DNA of 32,969 bases from Pseudonocardia xinjiangensis (GTDB taxonomy: Bacteria > Actinomycetota > Actinomycetes > Mycobacteriales > Pseudonocardiaceae), in the NCBI RefSeq assembly GCF_012911925.1, contig NZ_JAAXKY010000081.1, positions 1-32,969 on the forward strand. Reading direction: 5' to 3'. Each line of letters opens with the position of its first letter. Position 1 is the stretch's first letter. Below the pieces are notes generated by a model. The model ran no database searches. It was not told the DNA's origin and saw nothing but the letters and a program-made list of their open reading frames with translations. The position numbers and the translations under genes were made by a program. Shown piece after piece: positions 1-8,758 of the stretch.

Positions 1-4
1 GGTG

Positions 5-427
5 TCAGGAGACCTGGAGCTGGGTCAGGGGGAGGCTGCGTTGCTCCAGCTCCACGTCGAACACCCCCGGCAGGTCGGCCACGAAGCGGAGGGTGGTGGT
101 GGCGCCCGCGGTGACGTAGGCCGTCCGGTCGTAGCCGTGCAGGTGCACCTCGTCGGCCACGTCGCTGGCCACCACGACCTCGACGGTGGACCCCAGGGGC
201 ACCGCGAACCGCCGCACGCCGCCGGTGACCGCTCCGCCCGCGACGGCCACCTCCACCCGCTGCACACCGTCGGCCGTGACGGCGGGGGCGGCCGGCCCAC
301 TCCCCGCGCTCCCGCATCCGCCGACGGCGAGTGCCGCCACCACGAGCGTCGCGGCCAGGCGCAGGCCGGAGCGCCGGTAGCCGGTGCCGGTGGTCGGGGT
401 CGCCCGGATGCGCACGCGGAAATTCAA
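5..427 (-). CDS. Small secreted lipoprotein with cupredoxin-like C-terminal domain
   Basis: Encodes 140 residues and is complete; its TGA stop lies 5 bases inside the window edge. The start is a TTG preceded by a GGGGAG ribosome site about 7 bases upstream; a GTG four codons in is the alternative. An Arg-rich N-terminus and hydrophobic stretch (residues 22-37) end in the lipobox AVGGC with Cys38, so the mature protein should be lipid-anchored outside the membrane. The C-terminal ~85 residues look like a short beta-sandwich with the motif HLHGYD (His95, His97), which I associate with cupredoxin-like domains of actinobacterial lipoproteins. Metal binding is not proven: I see no obvious Cys/Met ligand near the C-terminus. 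It is divergent from the S9 peptidase with a 65-base gap. Lipoprotein call strong, fold call moderate. Confidence 0.7.
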   Translation of the reverse strand: MNFRVRIRATPTTGTGYRRSGLRLAATLVVAALAVGGCGSAGSGPAAPAVTADGVQRVEVAVAGGAVTGGVRRFAVPLGSTVEVVVASDVADEVHLHGYDRTAYVTAGATTTLRFVADLPGVFDVELEQRSLPLTQLQVS

Positions 428-492
428 CCCGTGCTCCCCCGCGCCGTCGCCGGCACCCCGGTGTCCGGCCGCGGTGCGGCAGGATCGGGGTC

Positions 493-2352
493 GTGACCGA
501 GCACCCTTCCGCCCCCGTCCCCGACCGGCTCTTCGACGACGAGCGTGAGCAGCGGTGGCGGGCCCGGTTCACCGCGCCCCGGATGTCGCGGCCGGCCTGG
601 GCGCGGGACGCGCCCGACCGGTCGGTGTACACGTCGAACTCGAGCGGAACCACGGAGGTCTACGTCTGGGACCGCGCCACGGACACGCACCGGCAGGTGA
701 CCGACCGGCGCAGCGGCACCCACTCGGCGACCCTCCCGCCGGACGGGGCGGCGGTGTGGTGGTTCGCCGACACCGACGGCGACGAGTTCGGGCACTGGGT
801 CACCGAGCCGTTCGCCGGGCTCCCCGACGGCGATGTCGCCGAACCGGCACTGCCCGGTGTCGAGGACGGCTACCCGGCCGGCCTGGAGATCGGCCGGGCC
901 GTGGTGGCCGTCGGCACCTCCACCGACGACGGGACGAAGATCTGGCTGCGCCGCGGCGACGGGCCCTCCGAGGTGGTCTACACCCACGCCGAGGACGCCG
1001 GCGTGGGTGCCCTGTCCGAGGACGAGACACTGCTCGCGATCAGCCACTCCGAGCACGGCGACTCCCGCCACCCCGCCGTGCGGGTGGTCCGGGTGTCCGA
1101 CGGCACGGCGGTGGCCGAGAAGTCCGACGGCGAGGGCAAGGGCCTCACCCCGCTGGTGTTCGCGCCGGTGCCCGGCGACGGGCGGCTGCTCCTGCTGCAC
1201 GAGCGGCACGGCCGGGAGGAGCTGCTGGTCTGGGACGTCCTCGCCGGCACGGAGAAGGAGCTGTCGCTCGGCCTGCCCGGCGAACTGGACGCCGACTTCC
1301 ACCCCGACGGTCGCCACCTGCTGGTCTGGCACACCCACGCCGCCCGCACCCGGCTGCACCGCTACGACCTGGACACGGGCGAGCTGACGGAGCTGTCCGT
1401 GGCGCCGGGATGTGTGGGCTCGGCCGAGGTCCGCCCGGACGGCACGGTCGAGTACACCTGCTCGTCGGCGGCCGAACCGTCCGCCGTGCGTGCCCTGCAC
1501 CCCGACGGCACCGACCGGGTGCTCCTCGCTCCCCCGGGGGAGCCGGCACCGGGGTCGGTGCCCGTGGAGGACCTCTGGGTGGACGGGCCCGGCGGCCGGG
1601 TCCACGCGCTGCTCGCGCGCCCGGCCGGCGTGGACGGTCCGGCGCCCACGGTGGTGAGCCTGCACGGCGGCCCCCACGCGGCCGACGAGGACCGGTTCAG
1701 CGCGGCGCGTGCGGCGTGGGTGGACGCCGGGTTCCTCGTCGTGGAGGTGAACTACCGCGGCTCCACGGGGTACGGCTCGGCCTGGCGGGACGAGATCGAG
1801 GGCCGGCCCGGGCTGACGGAGCTGGAGGACGTGGCCGCCGTGCTCGACCACTGCGTCGCCACCGGGCTCGCCGACGAGAAGCGCTGCGTGGTGGAGGGCT
1901 GGTCGTGGGGCGGCTACCTGGCGCTGCTGGCGGCCGGCACGCAGCCGAAGCGCTGGGCGGCGGCGATCGCCGGGGTGCCCGTGGCCGACTACCTCACCGC
2001 CTACGCCGACGAGATGGAACAGCTCCGTGCGTTCGACCGGGCCCTGTTCGGCGGGTCGCCGCAGGAGCGGCCGGAGACCTACCGGGCCTCGTCACCGCTG
2101 ACCTACGTGGACGAGGTGCGGGCGCCCGTGCTCGTGCTGGCGGGGGAGAACGACCCGCGGTGCCCGATCCGGCAGGTGGACAACTACCTGGACGCGCTCG
2201 CCGCGCGGAGTCCCGGTGGAGCGGCCGTCGGCAACGGCGAGGTCATCTACGAGGTGAGCCGTTTCGACGCGGGCCACGGCTCGCTCGTCGTGGACGAGAC
2301 GCTGCGCCACATCGCCACGGAGATCGGCTTCGCGCTCCGCGCGGTGGGGTGA
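493..2352 (+). CDS. S9 family prolyl oligopeptidase / acylaminoacyl-peptidase-like serine peptidase
   Basis: Encodes 619 residues from a GTG; the frame is open further upstream, but the homologous-looking sequence begins here and an AGGA lies about 9 bases ahead. The first ~370 residues form a beta-propeller-like region with repeated blade-type motifs (VYVWDRATD, LLVWDVLAG, HRYDLDTGE). The C-terminal part is an alpha/beta-hydrolase: oxyanion region LHGGPH, nucleophile elbow GWSWGGY with Ser471, acid Asp554 in GENDPRCP and base His595 in DAGHGS, so the triad is complete. S9 enzymes cleave short peptides, usually after proline or at blocked N-termini; substrate preference cannot be read here. 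No signal peptide is visible, so it is probably cytoplasmic. It is a single transcription unit ending at a long hairpin shared with ohr. Confidence 0.9.
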   Translation: MTEHPSAPVPDRLFDDEREQRWRARFTAPRMSRPAWARDAPDRSVYTSNSSGTTEVYVWDRATDTHRQVTDRRSGTHSATLPPDGAAVWWFADTDGDEFGHWVTEPFAGLPDGDVAEPALPGVEDGYPAGLEIGRAVVAVGTSTDDGTKIWLRRGDGPSEVVYTHAEDAGVGALSEDETLLAISHSEHGDSRHPAVRVVRVSDGTAVAEKSDGEGKGLTPLVFAPVPGDGRLLLLHERHGREELLVWDVLAGTEKELSLGLPGELDADFHPDGRHLLVWHTHAARTRLHRYDLDTGELTELSVAPGCVGSAEVRPDGTVEYTCSSAAEPSAVRALHPDGTDRVLLAPPGEPAPGSVPVEDLWVDGPGGRVHALLARPAGVDGPAPTVVSLHGGPHAADEDRFSAARAAWVDAGFLVVEVNYRGSTGYGSAWRDEIEGRPGLTELEDVAAVLDHCVATGLADEKRCVVEGWSWGGYLALLAAGTQPKRWAAAIAGVPVADYLTAYADEMEQLRAFDRALFGGSPQERPETYRASSPLTYVDEVRAPVLVLAGENDPRCPIRQVDNYLDALAARSPGGAAVGNGEVIYEVSRFDAGHGSLVVDETLRHIATEIGFALRAVG

Positions 2353-2357
2353 CGCGC

Positions 2358-2397
2358 GTGCGCGGATACGGGTGCCGCAGCAGGCGTATCCGCGCAC
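2358..2397. terminator. Perfect 12-bp inverted repeat between convergent genes
   Basis: Arms 2358-2369 and 2386-2397 are exact reverse complements around a 16-base loop. The repeat sits between the stops of the S9 peptidase and ohr, so it can serve both strands as an intrinsic-type terminator without a U-tract. Confidence 0.75.
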
Positions 2398-2402
2398 AGG
2401 GG

Positions 2403-2825
2403 TCAGACGGTTGCGTTCAGCTGCACGTCGACGTTGCCGCGGGTGGCCTTCGAGTACGGGCACAGCTGGTGCGCGGCCTGCACGACCTCGTCGGCCGTGG
2501 CCTGGTCGAGTCCGGGCAGGTGGGCGGTGAGGATGACGTTGATCGCCATGCTCGTGTCGTCCTTGCCGATGCCGACGGCGGCGTCGACGGTGGCGTCCTC
2601 GCTGACCTGGACGCCCTTGTTCTTGGCGGCGAGACGCATGGCGCCGTGGAAGCAGGCGGCGTAGCCGGCGGCGAAGAGCTGCTCGGGGTTGGTGGCGCCG
2701 CCCGGGCCGCCCAGCTCCTTGGGAGCCTTGAGCTCCTGGTCGATGATGCCGTCCGAGGAGCGGACGTGGCCGGTGCGGCCGGTGCCGGTGGAGGTGGCCT
2801 CGGCGGTGTAGAGGGGTTCTGGCAT
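2403..2825 (-). CDS. ohr: Organic hydroperoxide resistance protein (Ohr, OsmC family)
   Basis: Encodes 140 residues, the usual Ohr length. Ohr is a homodimeric, thiol-dependent peroxidase that reduces organic and fatty-acid hydroperoxides using lipoylated protein partners. The two family cysteines are present: peroxidatic Cys58 in GYAACFHGA and resolving Cys122 in LCPYSKATRGN. Arg17 in the loop (GTGRTGHV) and Glu48 in NPEQLFAAGYAACF are the residues expected to orient and activate the cysteine. The N-terminal pattern LYTAEATSTGTGRTG fits Ohr better than OsmC. The start is ATG with GAAAGG upstream. No OhrR repressor is adjacent in the window, so control by organic peroxide cannot be inferred from the neighbours. 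It is divergent from the ACT-GNAT gene across about 130 bases. Confidence 0.93.
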   Translation of the reverse strand: MPEPLYTAEATSTGTGRTGHVRSSDGIIDQELKAPKELGGPGGATNPEQLFAAGYAACFHGAMRLAAKNKGVQVSEDATVDAAVGIGKDDTSMAINVILTAHLPGLDQATADEVVQAAHQLCPYSKATRGNVDVQLNATV

Positions 2826-2955
2826 GTCGCGCCTTTCGTGGGAGATGTGTCGTGCCCAACGTATCTCCCGGGATCCGGCTCTGTCATGGTCCGGTAGCAG
2901 ACCCGAAACATCTCAGGGGAACCCTGGGAAGTCGATCCCCGAGGAGGTGGAGCAC

Positions 2956-3993
2956 GTGGCGCTCTGGCGCGTGCATGTCCAGCTGGAGGACCGGCCCGGC
3001 CGCCTCGGCGAGCTGGCCACGGCGGTAGGTGCCGCCGGCTGCAACATCATCTCGCTGCACGTCGTCGGCGAGCCCGCCGACGACGGCTCGATCACCGACG
3101 AGCTGCTCGTCAAGGTGCCGGAGTCGGCCGACCCGGCCACGCTGGTCGAGGCGGTGGAGAGCGCCGGCATCCCGTGCACCCTGCTGGTGCGCGCCGACGC
3201 CACCGAGCTCAGCGACCCGGCCACCACGGCGCTGGCGCTGGCCCGGATGGTCGCGGCCGACCCCGGCAGCGCGCCGCGTGCCGTGGCCACCATGCTGCGC
3301 GCCCGGCTGGTCGACCCCGCGGCCGAGGACCACGGTGGGCACACCCACGTCATCAGGGTCGGCGCGCAGCAGCTGCGCCTCGGGCGGGCCTGGCCGTTCA
3401 CCGCCACCGAGCTCTCCCGGGCGGCGGCGCTGCTGGAGCTCGCCACGCAGCTGGCCATGCGTGCTCCGGCCCGATCGGGGTCACCGGATCAGATCCTGCT
3501 GCTGCGCGACGGCTCCCAGGTGCGCATGCGGCCGGTGGATCCCGCCGATGCACCACTGGTCGCAGCGCTGCACGCGCGCTGCGCCCCGGAGTCCCGGCGG
3601 TCCCGGTTCCTCAGCCCCACCCGGCAGCTCGCCCCCGGTGAGCTGGAGGTCCTCCTCGGCGAGGCGTCCGGGTCGGCTCGGGCCGTGATCGCGGTCACCG
3701 CCGACGGCGGGAGCGCCGTGGGGATCGCGAACCTCGACGGCGACGGGCTCGGCTCGGTGCGCGCCGCCGTGCTGGTGGAGGACGCCTGGCAGGGCCGGGG
3801 GCTGGGCACCGCCCTGCTGCGCCGGATCGCCGAGATGGCCGTGGAGCAGGGGGAAGCCGAGCTCACCGGCGTCGCCCGTCCGGACGACCTGGGCGTCACC
3901 CGGCTGCTGCGCCGCGCAGGCCTGCGCCCGTCGGCGGAGATCGTGGACGGCGAGGTACGGCTGCGCGCCCCGCTGCCCGCACCGGTCGCCTGA
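2956..3993 (+). CDS. ACT-domain GNAT N-acetyltransferase (amino-acid-regulated type)
   Basis: Encodes 345 residues from GTG 2956, chosen because GAGGAGG lies 8 bases upstream; an in-frame GTG at 2947 is too close to that site. Residues 1-75 form an ACT domain with the typical turn LEDRPGRLGEL, a ligand-binding fold for small amino acids. A middle region (about 80-170) is less conserved-looking. Residues ~190-335 form a GNAT domain with the acetyl-CoA pyrophosphate loop QGRGLGT at 279-285. ACT-GNAT fusions from actinomycetes such as Micromonospora have been shown to be protein lysine acetyltransferases switched by amino acids (cysteine, arginine). That role here is inference from architecture; the effector and target are unknown. 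The gene is monocistronic, ending at a 13-bp hairpin. Confidence 0.85.
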   Translation: MALWRVHVQLEDRPGRLGELATAVGAAGCNIISLHVVGEPADDGSITDELLVKVPESADPATLVEAVESAGIPCTLLVRADATELSDPATTALALARMVAADPGSAPRAVATMLRARLVDPAAEDHGGHTHVIRVGAQQLRLGRAWPFTATELSRAAALLELATQLAMRAPARSGSPDQILLLRDGSQVRMRPVDPADAPLVAALHARCAPESRRSRFLSPTRQLAPGELEVLLGEASGSARAVIAVTADGGSAVGIANLDGDGLGSVRAAVLVEDAWQGRGLGTALLRRIAEMAVEQGEAELTGVARPDDLGVTRLLRRAGLRPSAEIVDGEVRLRAPLPAPVA

Positions 3994-3996
3994 ACG

Positions 3997-4035
3997 CGAG
4001 GGGCCCCGGAACCGAACCGGTCCCGGGGCCCCTCG
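3997..4035. terminator. 13-bp GC-rich hairpin between convergent genes
   Basis: Arms 3997-4009 and 4023-4035 pair perfectly around a 13-base loop. The hairpin lies between the stops of the ACT-GNAT gene and the ABC ATPase and can act on both transcripts. Confidence 0.85.
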
Positions 4036-4045
4036 ACGGACTCTC

Positions 4046-5131
<1,086 letters not shown>

Positions 5132-5278
5132 GCTGTGCTCCTTCCACCGGCAGGAACGTGCCGGACGATCCGAGTGTGAGGGAGTAGCAGCCGAAGACTG
5201 TCATGTCGATCGTGTTTGGGACAGAACTACTACTCTCCGTGTTCGCTCAAATCACACGGTGAGGTTACGGGATCGTTA

Positions 5279-5298
5279 CTACGAGCTGTTGCTCGTAG
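5279..5298. promoter_or_regulatory. Operator-like perfect inverted repeat in the divergent sugar-transport promoter region
   Basis: The 8-base arm ctacgagc (5279-5286) is repeated in reverse complement (5291-5298) with a 4-base spacer. It lies in the least GC-rich part of the gap, about 80 bases before the binding-protein start and 150 before the ATPase start. A second, weaker repeat (ccgtgt 5237-5242, acacgg 5254-5259) lies 20 bases away. The symmetry suggests a dimeric repressor site; the regulator is not in the window. Confidence 0.45.
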
Positions 5299-5304
5299 CA
5301 CTCC

Positions 5305-5317
5305 GCAACCGCTTCCA
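5305..5317. promoter_or_regulatory. Possible LacI-family (cre-like) operator half-palindrome with central CG
   Basis: The bases gcaaccgcttcca match the core pattern GNAANCGNWNNCA of LacI/CcpA-type operators, with a central CG, but lack the first two consensus bases. The site is 60 bases upstream of a sugar-binding-protein gene, a usual location for such operators. Short motif, so chance is possible. Confidence 0.3.
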
Positions 5318-5379
5318 TGGCGAATTGCACGGCGCGGGTCCCGCGTCCGTTTCATCCCCGATGAGGTGGAGGTGTGGCG

Positions 5380-6765
5380 ATGCCTGCTGTGCCATCGAGA
5401 AGGCCGACGCGCGCGGCCGGACTCGCGAGCGGCGTCCTCGCCCTCACTCTCGCGGTCGCCGCATGCGGCGGGAGCAACGTCGCGGGCGGTGGTCCCACCG
5501 GACCCGCCCCGGAGTGCGGCGCCTACGCCCAGTACGGAGACCTGAACGGCACGACGGTCACCGTGTACACCTCGATCATCACCCCCGAGGACCAGCCGCA
5601 CATCGACTCGTACAAGTCGTTCGAGCAGTGCACCGGGGCCAAGATCGTGTACGAGGGCTCGAAGGAGTTCGAGGCCCAGCTCCCCGTCCGGGTGCAGGCC
5701 GGCAGCCCTCCCGACATCGCGTTCGTGCCCCAGCCCGGCCTGCTGTCCACCCTCGTTCGGCAGACGGGCGCGGTGAAGCCGGCTCCGGCCGGAGTGGCTG
5801 CCAACGTCGACCAGTACTACCCGGAGACCTTCAAGTCGGCGGGCAGCGTCGACGGCACCCTCTACGCCGCACCGCTGGGCGCCAACGTGAAGTCGTTCGT
5901 CTGGTACTCGCCGAAGGCGTTCCAGGCCAAGGGCTACACCGTGCCCACCACCTGGGCCGAGATGACCACCCTGTCCGACCGGATCGTGGCCGAGGGCGGC
6001 AAGCCGTGGTGCGCCGGCATCGCCTCCGGCGAGGCCACGGGCTGGCCGCTCACCGACTGGCTCGAGGACGTGATGCTGCGGGAGAACGGCCCGCAGGTCT
6101 ACGACCAGTGGGTCACCCACGCCATCCCGTTCAACGGGCCGCAGGTGAGCGCAGCTCTCGACCGCGTCGGCTCGGTGCTCAAGAACCCGGCGTACGTCAA
6201 CGGCGGCCTCGGCGACCCGTCCTCGATCGCCACCACCACGTTCCAGGACGCCGGCCTGCCGATCCTCGACGAGACCTGCTACCTGCACCGCCAGGCCAAC
6301 TTCTACGCGGCGAACTGGCCGGAGGGCACCGACATCTCCGAGAACGGCGACGTCTACGCGTTCGAGCTCCCGCCGATCAACCCGGCCACGCCCCAGACCA
6401 TCCTCGTCGGCGCCGAGTTCGTGGCGGCGTTCTCCGACCGGCCCGAGGTCCAGGCCTTCCAGTCCTACCTGTCCTCGCCGGAGTGGGCCAACGAGAAGGC
6501 CAAGGCAGGCACGGCGCTCGGGCAGAGCGGCTGGGTCAGCGCCAACACCGGACTGGACCCGGCCAACCTGGCCAGCCCGATCGACCGGCTCACGGCCGAG
6601 ATCCTGCAGGACGAGGGCAACACGTTCCGGTTCGACGGGTCGGACCTCATGCCCGGCGCGGTCGGCTCCGCGACGTTCTGGCGGGGCATGACGGACTGGA
6701 TCACGGGCACGAGCACGGCCGACGCGCTGACGTTCATCGAACAGTCCTGGCCGGCAGGCCAGTAG
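5380..6765 (+). CDS. aglE: AGL-type sugar ABC transporter substrate-binding lipoprotein
   Basis: Encodes 461 residues from ATG 5380, with GGAGG (5368-5372) 7 bases upstream; a GTG two codons earlier is also open. A basic N-terminus and hydrophobic segment end in lipobox AVAAC with Cys29, so it is anchored outside the membrane. The rest reads as a family-1 extracellular solute-binding protein: VTVYTSIITPEDQPHIDSY near the N-terminus, GSPPDIAFVPQPG, and an aromatic-rich binding region (SFVWYSPKAF, GWPLTDWLED). The paired permeases are closest to AglF/AglG of rhizobial alpha-glucoside importers, so alpha-glucosides (sucrose, maltose, trehalose) are plausible ligands. That substrate is inference. 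First gene of a three-gene operon. Confidence 0.88.
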   Translation: MPAVPSRRPTRAAGLASGVLALTLAVAACGGSNVAGGGPTGPAPECGAYAQYGDLNGTTVTVYTSIITPEDQPHIDSYKSFEQCTGAKIVYEGSKEFEAQLPVRVQAGSPPDIAFVPQPGLLSTLVRQTGAVKPAPAGVAANVDQYYPETFKSAGSVDGTLYAAPLGANVKSFVWYSPKAFQAKGYTVPTTWAEMTTLSDRIVAEGGKPWCAGIASGEATGWPLTDWLEDVMLRENGPQVYDQWVTHAIPFNGPQVSAALDRVGSVLKNPAYVNGGLGDPSSIATTTFQDAGLPILDETCYLHRQANFYAANWPEGTDISENGDVYAFELPPINPATPQTILVGAEFVAAFSDRPEVQAFQSYLSSPEWANEKAKAGTALGQSGWVSANTGLDPANLASPIDRLTAEILQDEGNTFRFDGSDLMPGAVGSATFWRGMTDWITGTSTADALTFIEQSWPAGQ

Positions 6766-6848
6766 GGCTCCACTCCGTTGTGCCGGGGGGCGGGTGCGGA
6801 CCGCCCGGCCCCGGGCCTTCCCCTCGGCACGCTCGGAGGTGAGCCGGC

Positions 6849-7817
6849 ATGACCCTGCTCGACAAGCTCGTCCAGCTACTGGTCGCGGTGGCCGTCTTCG
6901 CCGCCGTGCTCGGCGTGGTGCTGCTGGTGGCCGGGCGCGGGAAGGGGCGCCGCGCCGAGCAGGTCGCCGGCATCGCGTTCGCGGCCCCGGCGATCCTGCT
7001 GCTGATCGTCGGGCTGCTGTACCCGGCAGCCCGCACCGCGGTGCAGTCGCTCCTCGACGCCCGCAGCGCCGGCTTCGTCGGGCTGGACAACTACATCCGG
7101 ATCTTCACCCAGCCCGACCTGCTCATCGTCCTGCGCAACACGGTGCTCTGGGTCGTGGTCACCCCGATCCTCGCGACGGCGACCGGGCTCGTCTACGCGG
7201 TGCTGGTGGACCGCACCCGCTTCGAGTCGTTCGCCAAGGCGCTGATCTTCCTGCCCATGGCGATCTCGTTCGTCGGGGCGTCGATCATCTGGAAGTTCGT
7301 CTACGAGTACCGGCCGAACCAGCAGAACATCCAGCAGACCGGGCTGGTCAACCAGTTCCTCGTCTGGCTCGGGTTCGAGCCGGTCAACCTCATCCTGCAA
7401 CAGCCATGGAACAACCTGCTGCTGATCGTGGTGATGATCTGGATCCAGGCCGGGTTCGCGATGACCGTCCTGTCGGCCGCGATCAAGGCCATCCCGAGCG
7501 ACGTCGTCGAGGCCGCGGGGCTCGACGGGGTCGGCGGCGTGCGCCTGTTCTGGTACATCACCCTGCCGAGCATCCGGCCCGCCGTGGTCGTGGTGGTCAC
7601 CGCGATCAGCATCGCCGTGCTCAAGGTCTTCGACATCGTCCGCACCATGACCGGCGGCCAGTTCGGCACCAGCGTGGTGGCCAACGAGTTCTACGTGCAG
7701 AGCTTCCGGCTCTCCGACCTGGGCATGGGCTCCGCCCTCGCCATGCTGCTGTTCCTCCTGGTGGTGCCCATCGTCGTCTACAACGTCCGGCAGATGCGGA
7801 AGGCGAACGCACGATGA
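6849..7817 (+). CDS. aglF: AglF-like sugar ABC transporter permease
   Basis: Encodes 322 residues with about eight hydrophobic segments, the first two (7-25, 42-60) forming the extra N-terminal pair seen in AglF/MalF-type subunits. The EAA cytoplasmic loop that docks on the ATPase is VEAAGLDGVGGVRLFWYITLPSIRP. The stretch LIFLPMAISFVGASIIWKF and the Asn/Gln-rich loop that follows resemble AglF of the alpha-glucoside importer of Sinorhizobium, as I recall it. The start is ATG with GGAGGTGAG upstream. It begins 83 bases after the binding protein and overlaps the next permease by 4 bases (ATGA), implying translational coupling. Confidence 0.9.
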   Translation: MTLLDKLVQLLVAVAVFAAVLGVVLLVAGRGKGRRAEQVAGIAFAAPAILLLIVGLLYPAARTAVQSLLDARSAGFVGLDNYIRIFTQPDLLIVLRNTVLWVVVTPILATATGLVYAVLVDRTRFESFAKALIFLPMAISFVGASIIWKFVYEYRPNQQNIQQTGLVNQFLVWLGFEPVNLILQQPWNNLLLIVVMIWIQAGFAMTVLSAAIKAIPSDVVEAAGLDGVGGVRLFWYITLPSIRPAVVVVVTAISIAVLKVFDIVRTMTGGQFGTSVVANEFYVQSFRLSDLGMGSALAMLLFLLVVPIVVYNVRQMRKANAR

Positions 7818-8728
7818 CCCTGCTGGACACCCGGGACGACGCGACGCCCGACATCGTCACGGCAGCGACGACGCGGCCGGCGACGGCACGCAACCGCCTG
7901 TCCTCGCGGTGGGCGTCCCTCGCGGCCGTGGTGATCGCCGTCCTGTGGACGATCCCGACGTTCGGGCTCTTCCTCTCCTCGTTCCGTCCCGAGCGCGACG
8001 TGCAGCGCACCGGCTGGTGGACCTTCTTCGCCCATCCGGCGATCACCTTCGACAACTACGCCGAGGTGCTCTTCGGCGGAAGCCAGCCGCTCATCGGCTA
8101 CGTCGCGAACTCGGTGCTGATCACGCTGCCCTCGGTGGCCATCCCGATCGTGCTGGCCACGCTGGCGGCGTACGGGTTCGCCTGGACGACGTTCCCCCTG
8201 CGCGACACGCTCTTCGTGGCGATCTTCGCGCTCCAGATCGTGCCGCTGCAGGTGGCGCTGCTGCCGCTGCTGGAGATCTTCGTGGGCAGCGGCCTCAACA
8301 ACACGTTCTGGACGGTGTGGATCGCACACTCGACGTTCGCGCTGCCGCTGGCGATCTTCCTGCTGCACAACGCCATGCGTGAGGTCCCGGCCGAGCTCGT
8401 GGAGGCCGCGCGCGTGGACGGCGCGGGCCACGTGCGCATCTTCACCACGATCATGCTGCCGCTGCTGAAGCCCGCGATCGCGGCGTTCGCCGTGTTCCAG
8501 TTCCTGTGGGTGTGGAACGACCTGCTGGTGGCGCTCGTGTTCGCCGGCGGCACGTCGGACGTGGCGCCACTGACGGTGCGGGTGGCCGAGCTCGCCGGCA
8601 CCCGGGGTGCCGACTGGCACCTGCTCGCCGCCGGCGCGTTCGTCTCGATCGTCGTCCCGCTGCTGGTCTTCCTCGGGCTGCAGCGCTACTTCGTGCGCGG
8701 CCTGCTCGCCGGGAGCGTCAAGGGCTGA
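7814..8728 (+). CDS. aglG: AglG-like sugar ABC transporter permease
   Basis: Encodes 304 residues starting at the ATG that overlaps the stop of the upstream permease; the longer open frame upstream is only the shadow of that gene. An N-terminal cytoplasmic tail of ~40 residues precedes six membrane segments. The MalG/AglG-type N-terminal motif WTIPTFGLFLSSFRPERD is followed by GWWTFF, a signature of the AglG branch. The EAA loop is VEAARVDGAGHVRIFTTIMLPLLKP. It should form the translocation channel with the AglF-like subunit, energised by the divergent MalK-type ATPase. Together the four genes make a complete importer; no glycoside hydrolase or regulator lies beside it. Confidence 0.9.
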   Translation: MTLLDTRDDATPDIVTAATTRPATARNRLSSRWASLAAVVIAVLWTIPTFGLFLSSFRPERDVQRTGWWTFFAHPAITFDNYAEVLFGGSQPLIGYVANSVLITLPSVAIPIVLATLAAYGFAWTTFPLRDTLFVAIFALQIVPLQVALLPLLEIFVGSGLNNTFWTVWIAHSTFALPLAIFLLHNAMREVPAELVEAARVDGAGHVRIFTTIMLPLLKPAIAAFAVFQFLWVWNDLLVALVFAGGTSDVAPLTVRVAELAGTRGADWHLLAAGAFVSIVVPLLVFLGLQRYFVRGLLAGSVKG

Positions 8729-8731
8729 GAG

Positions 8732-8758
8732 CCTGCGCGGTCAGCGCCCGCCGGCAGG
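8732..8758. terminator. Short imperfect hairpin between aglG and the convergent lipoprotein gene
   Basis: The bases cctgcgcgg (8732-8740) pair with ccgc...gcagg (8748-8758) with a 2-base bulge. It overlaps the stop of the convergent gene. With only 12 bases between the two stops, it is the only terminator candidate here. Confidence 0.35.

Noticed and set aside
555..2897. 780-codon open frame overlapping the S9 peptidase and running through ohr
   Set aside because: Arg/Gly/Pro-rich shadow translation of high-GC DNA; the S9 frame has intact catalytic motifs and ohr is on the other strand.
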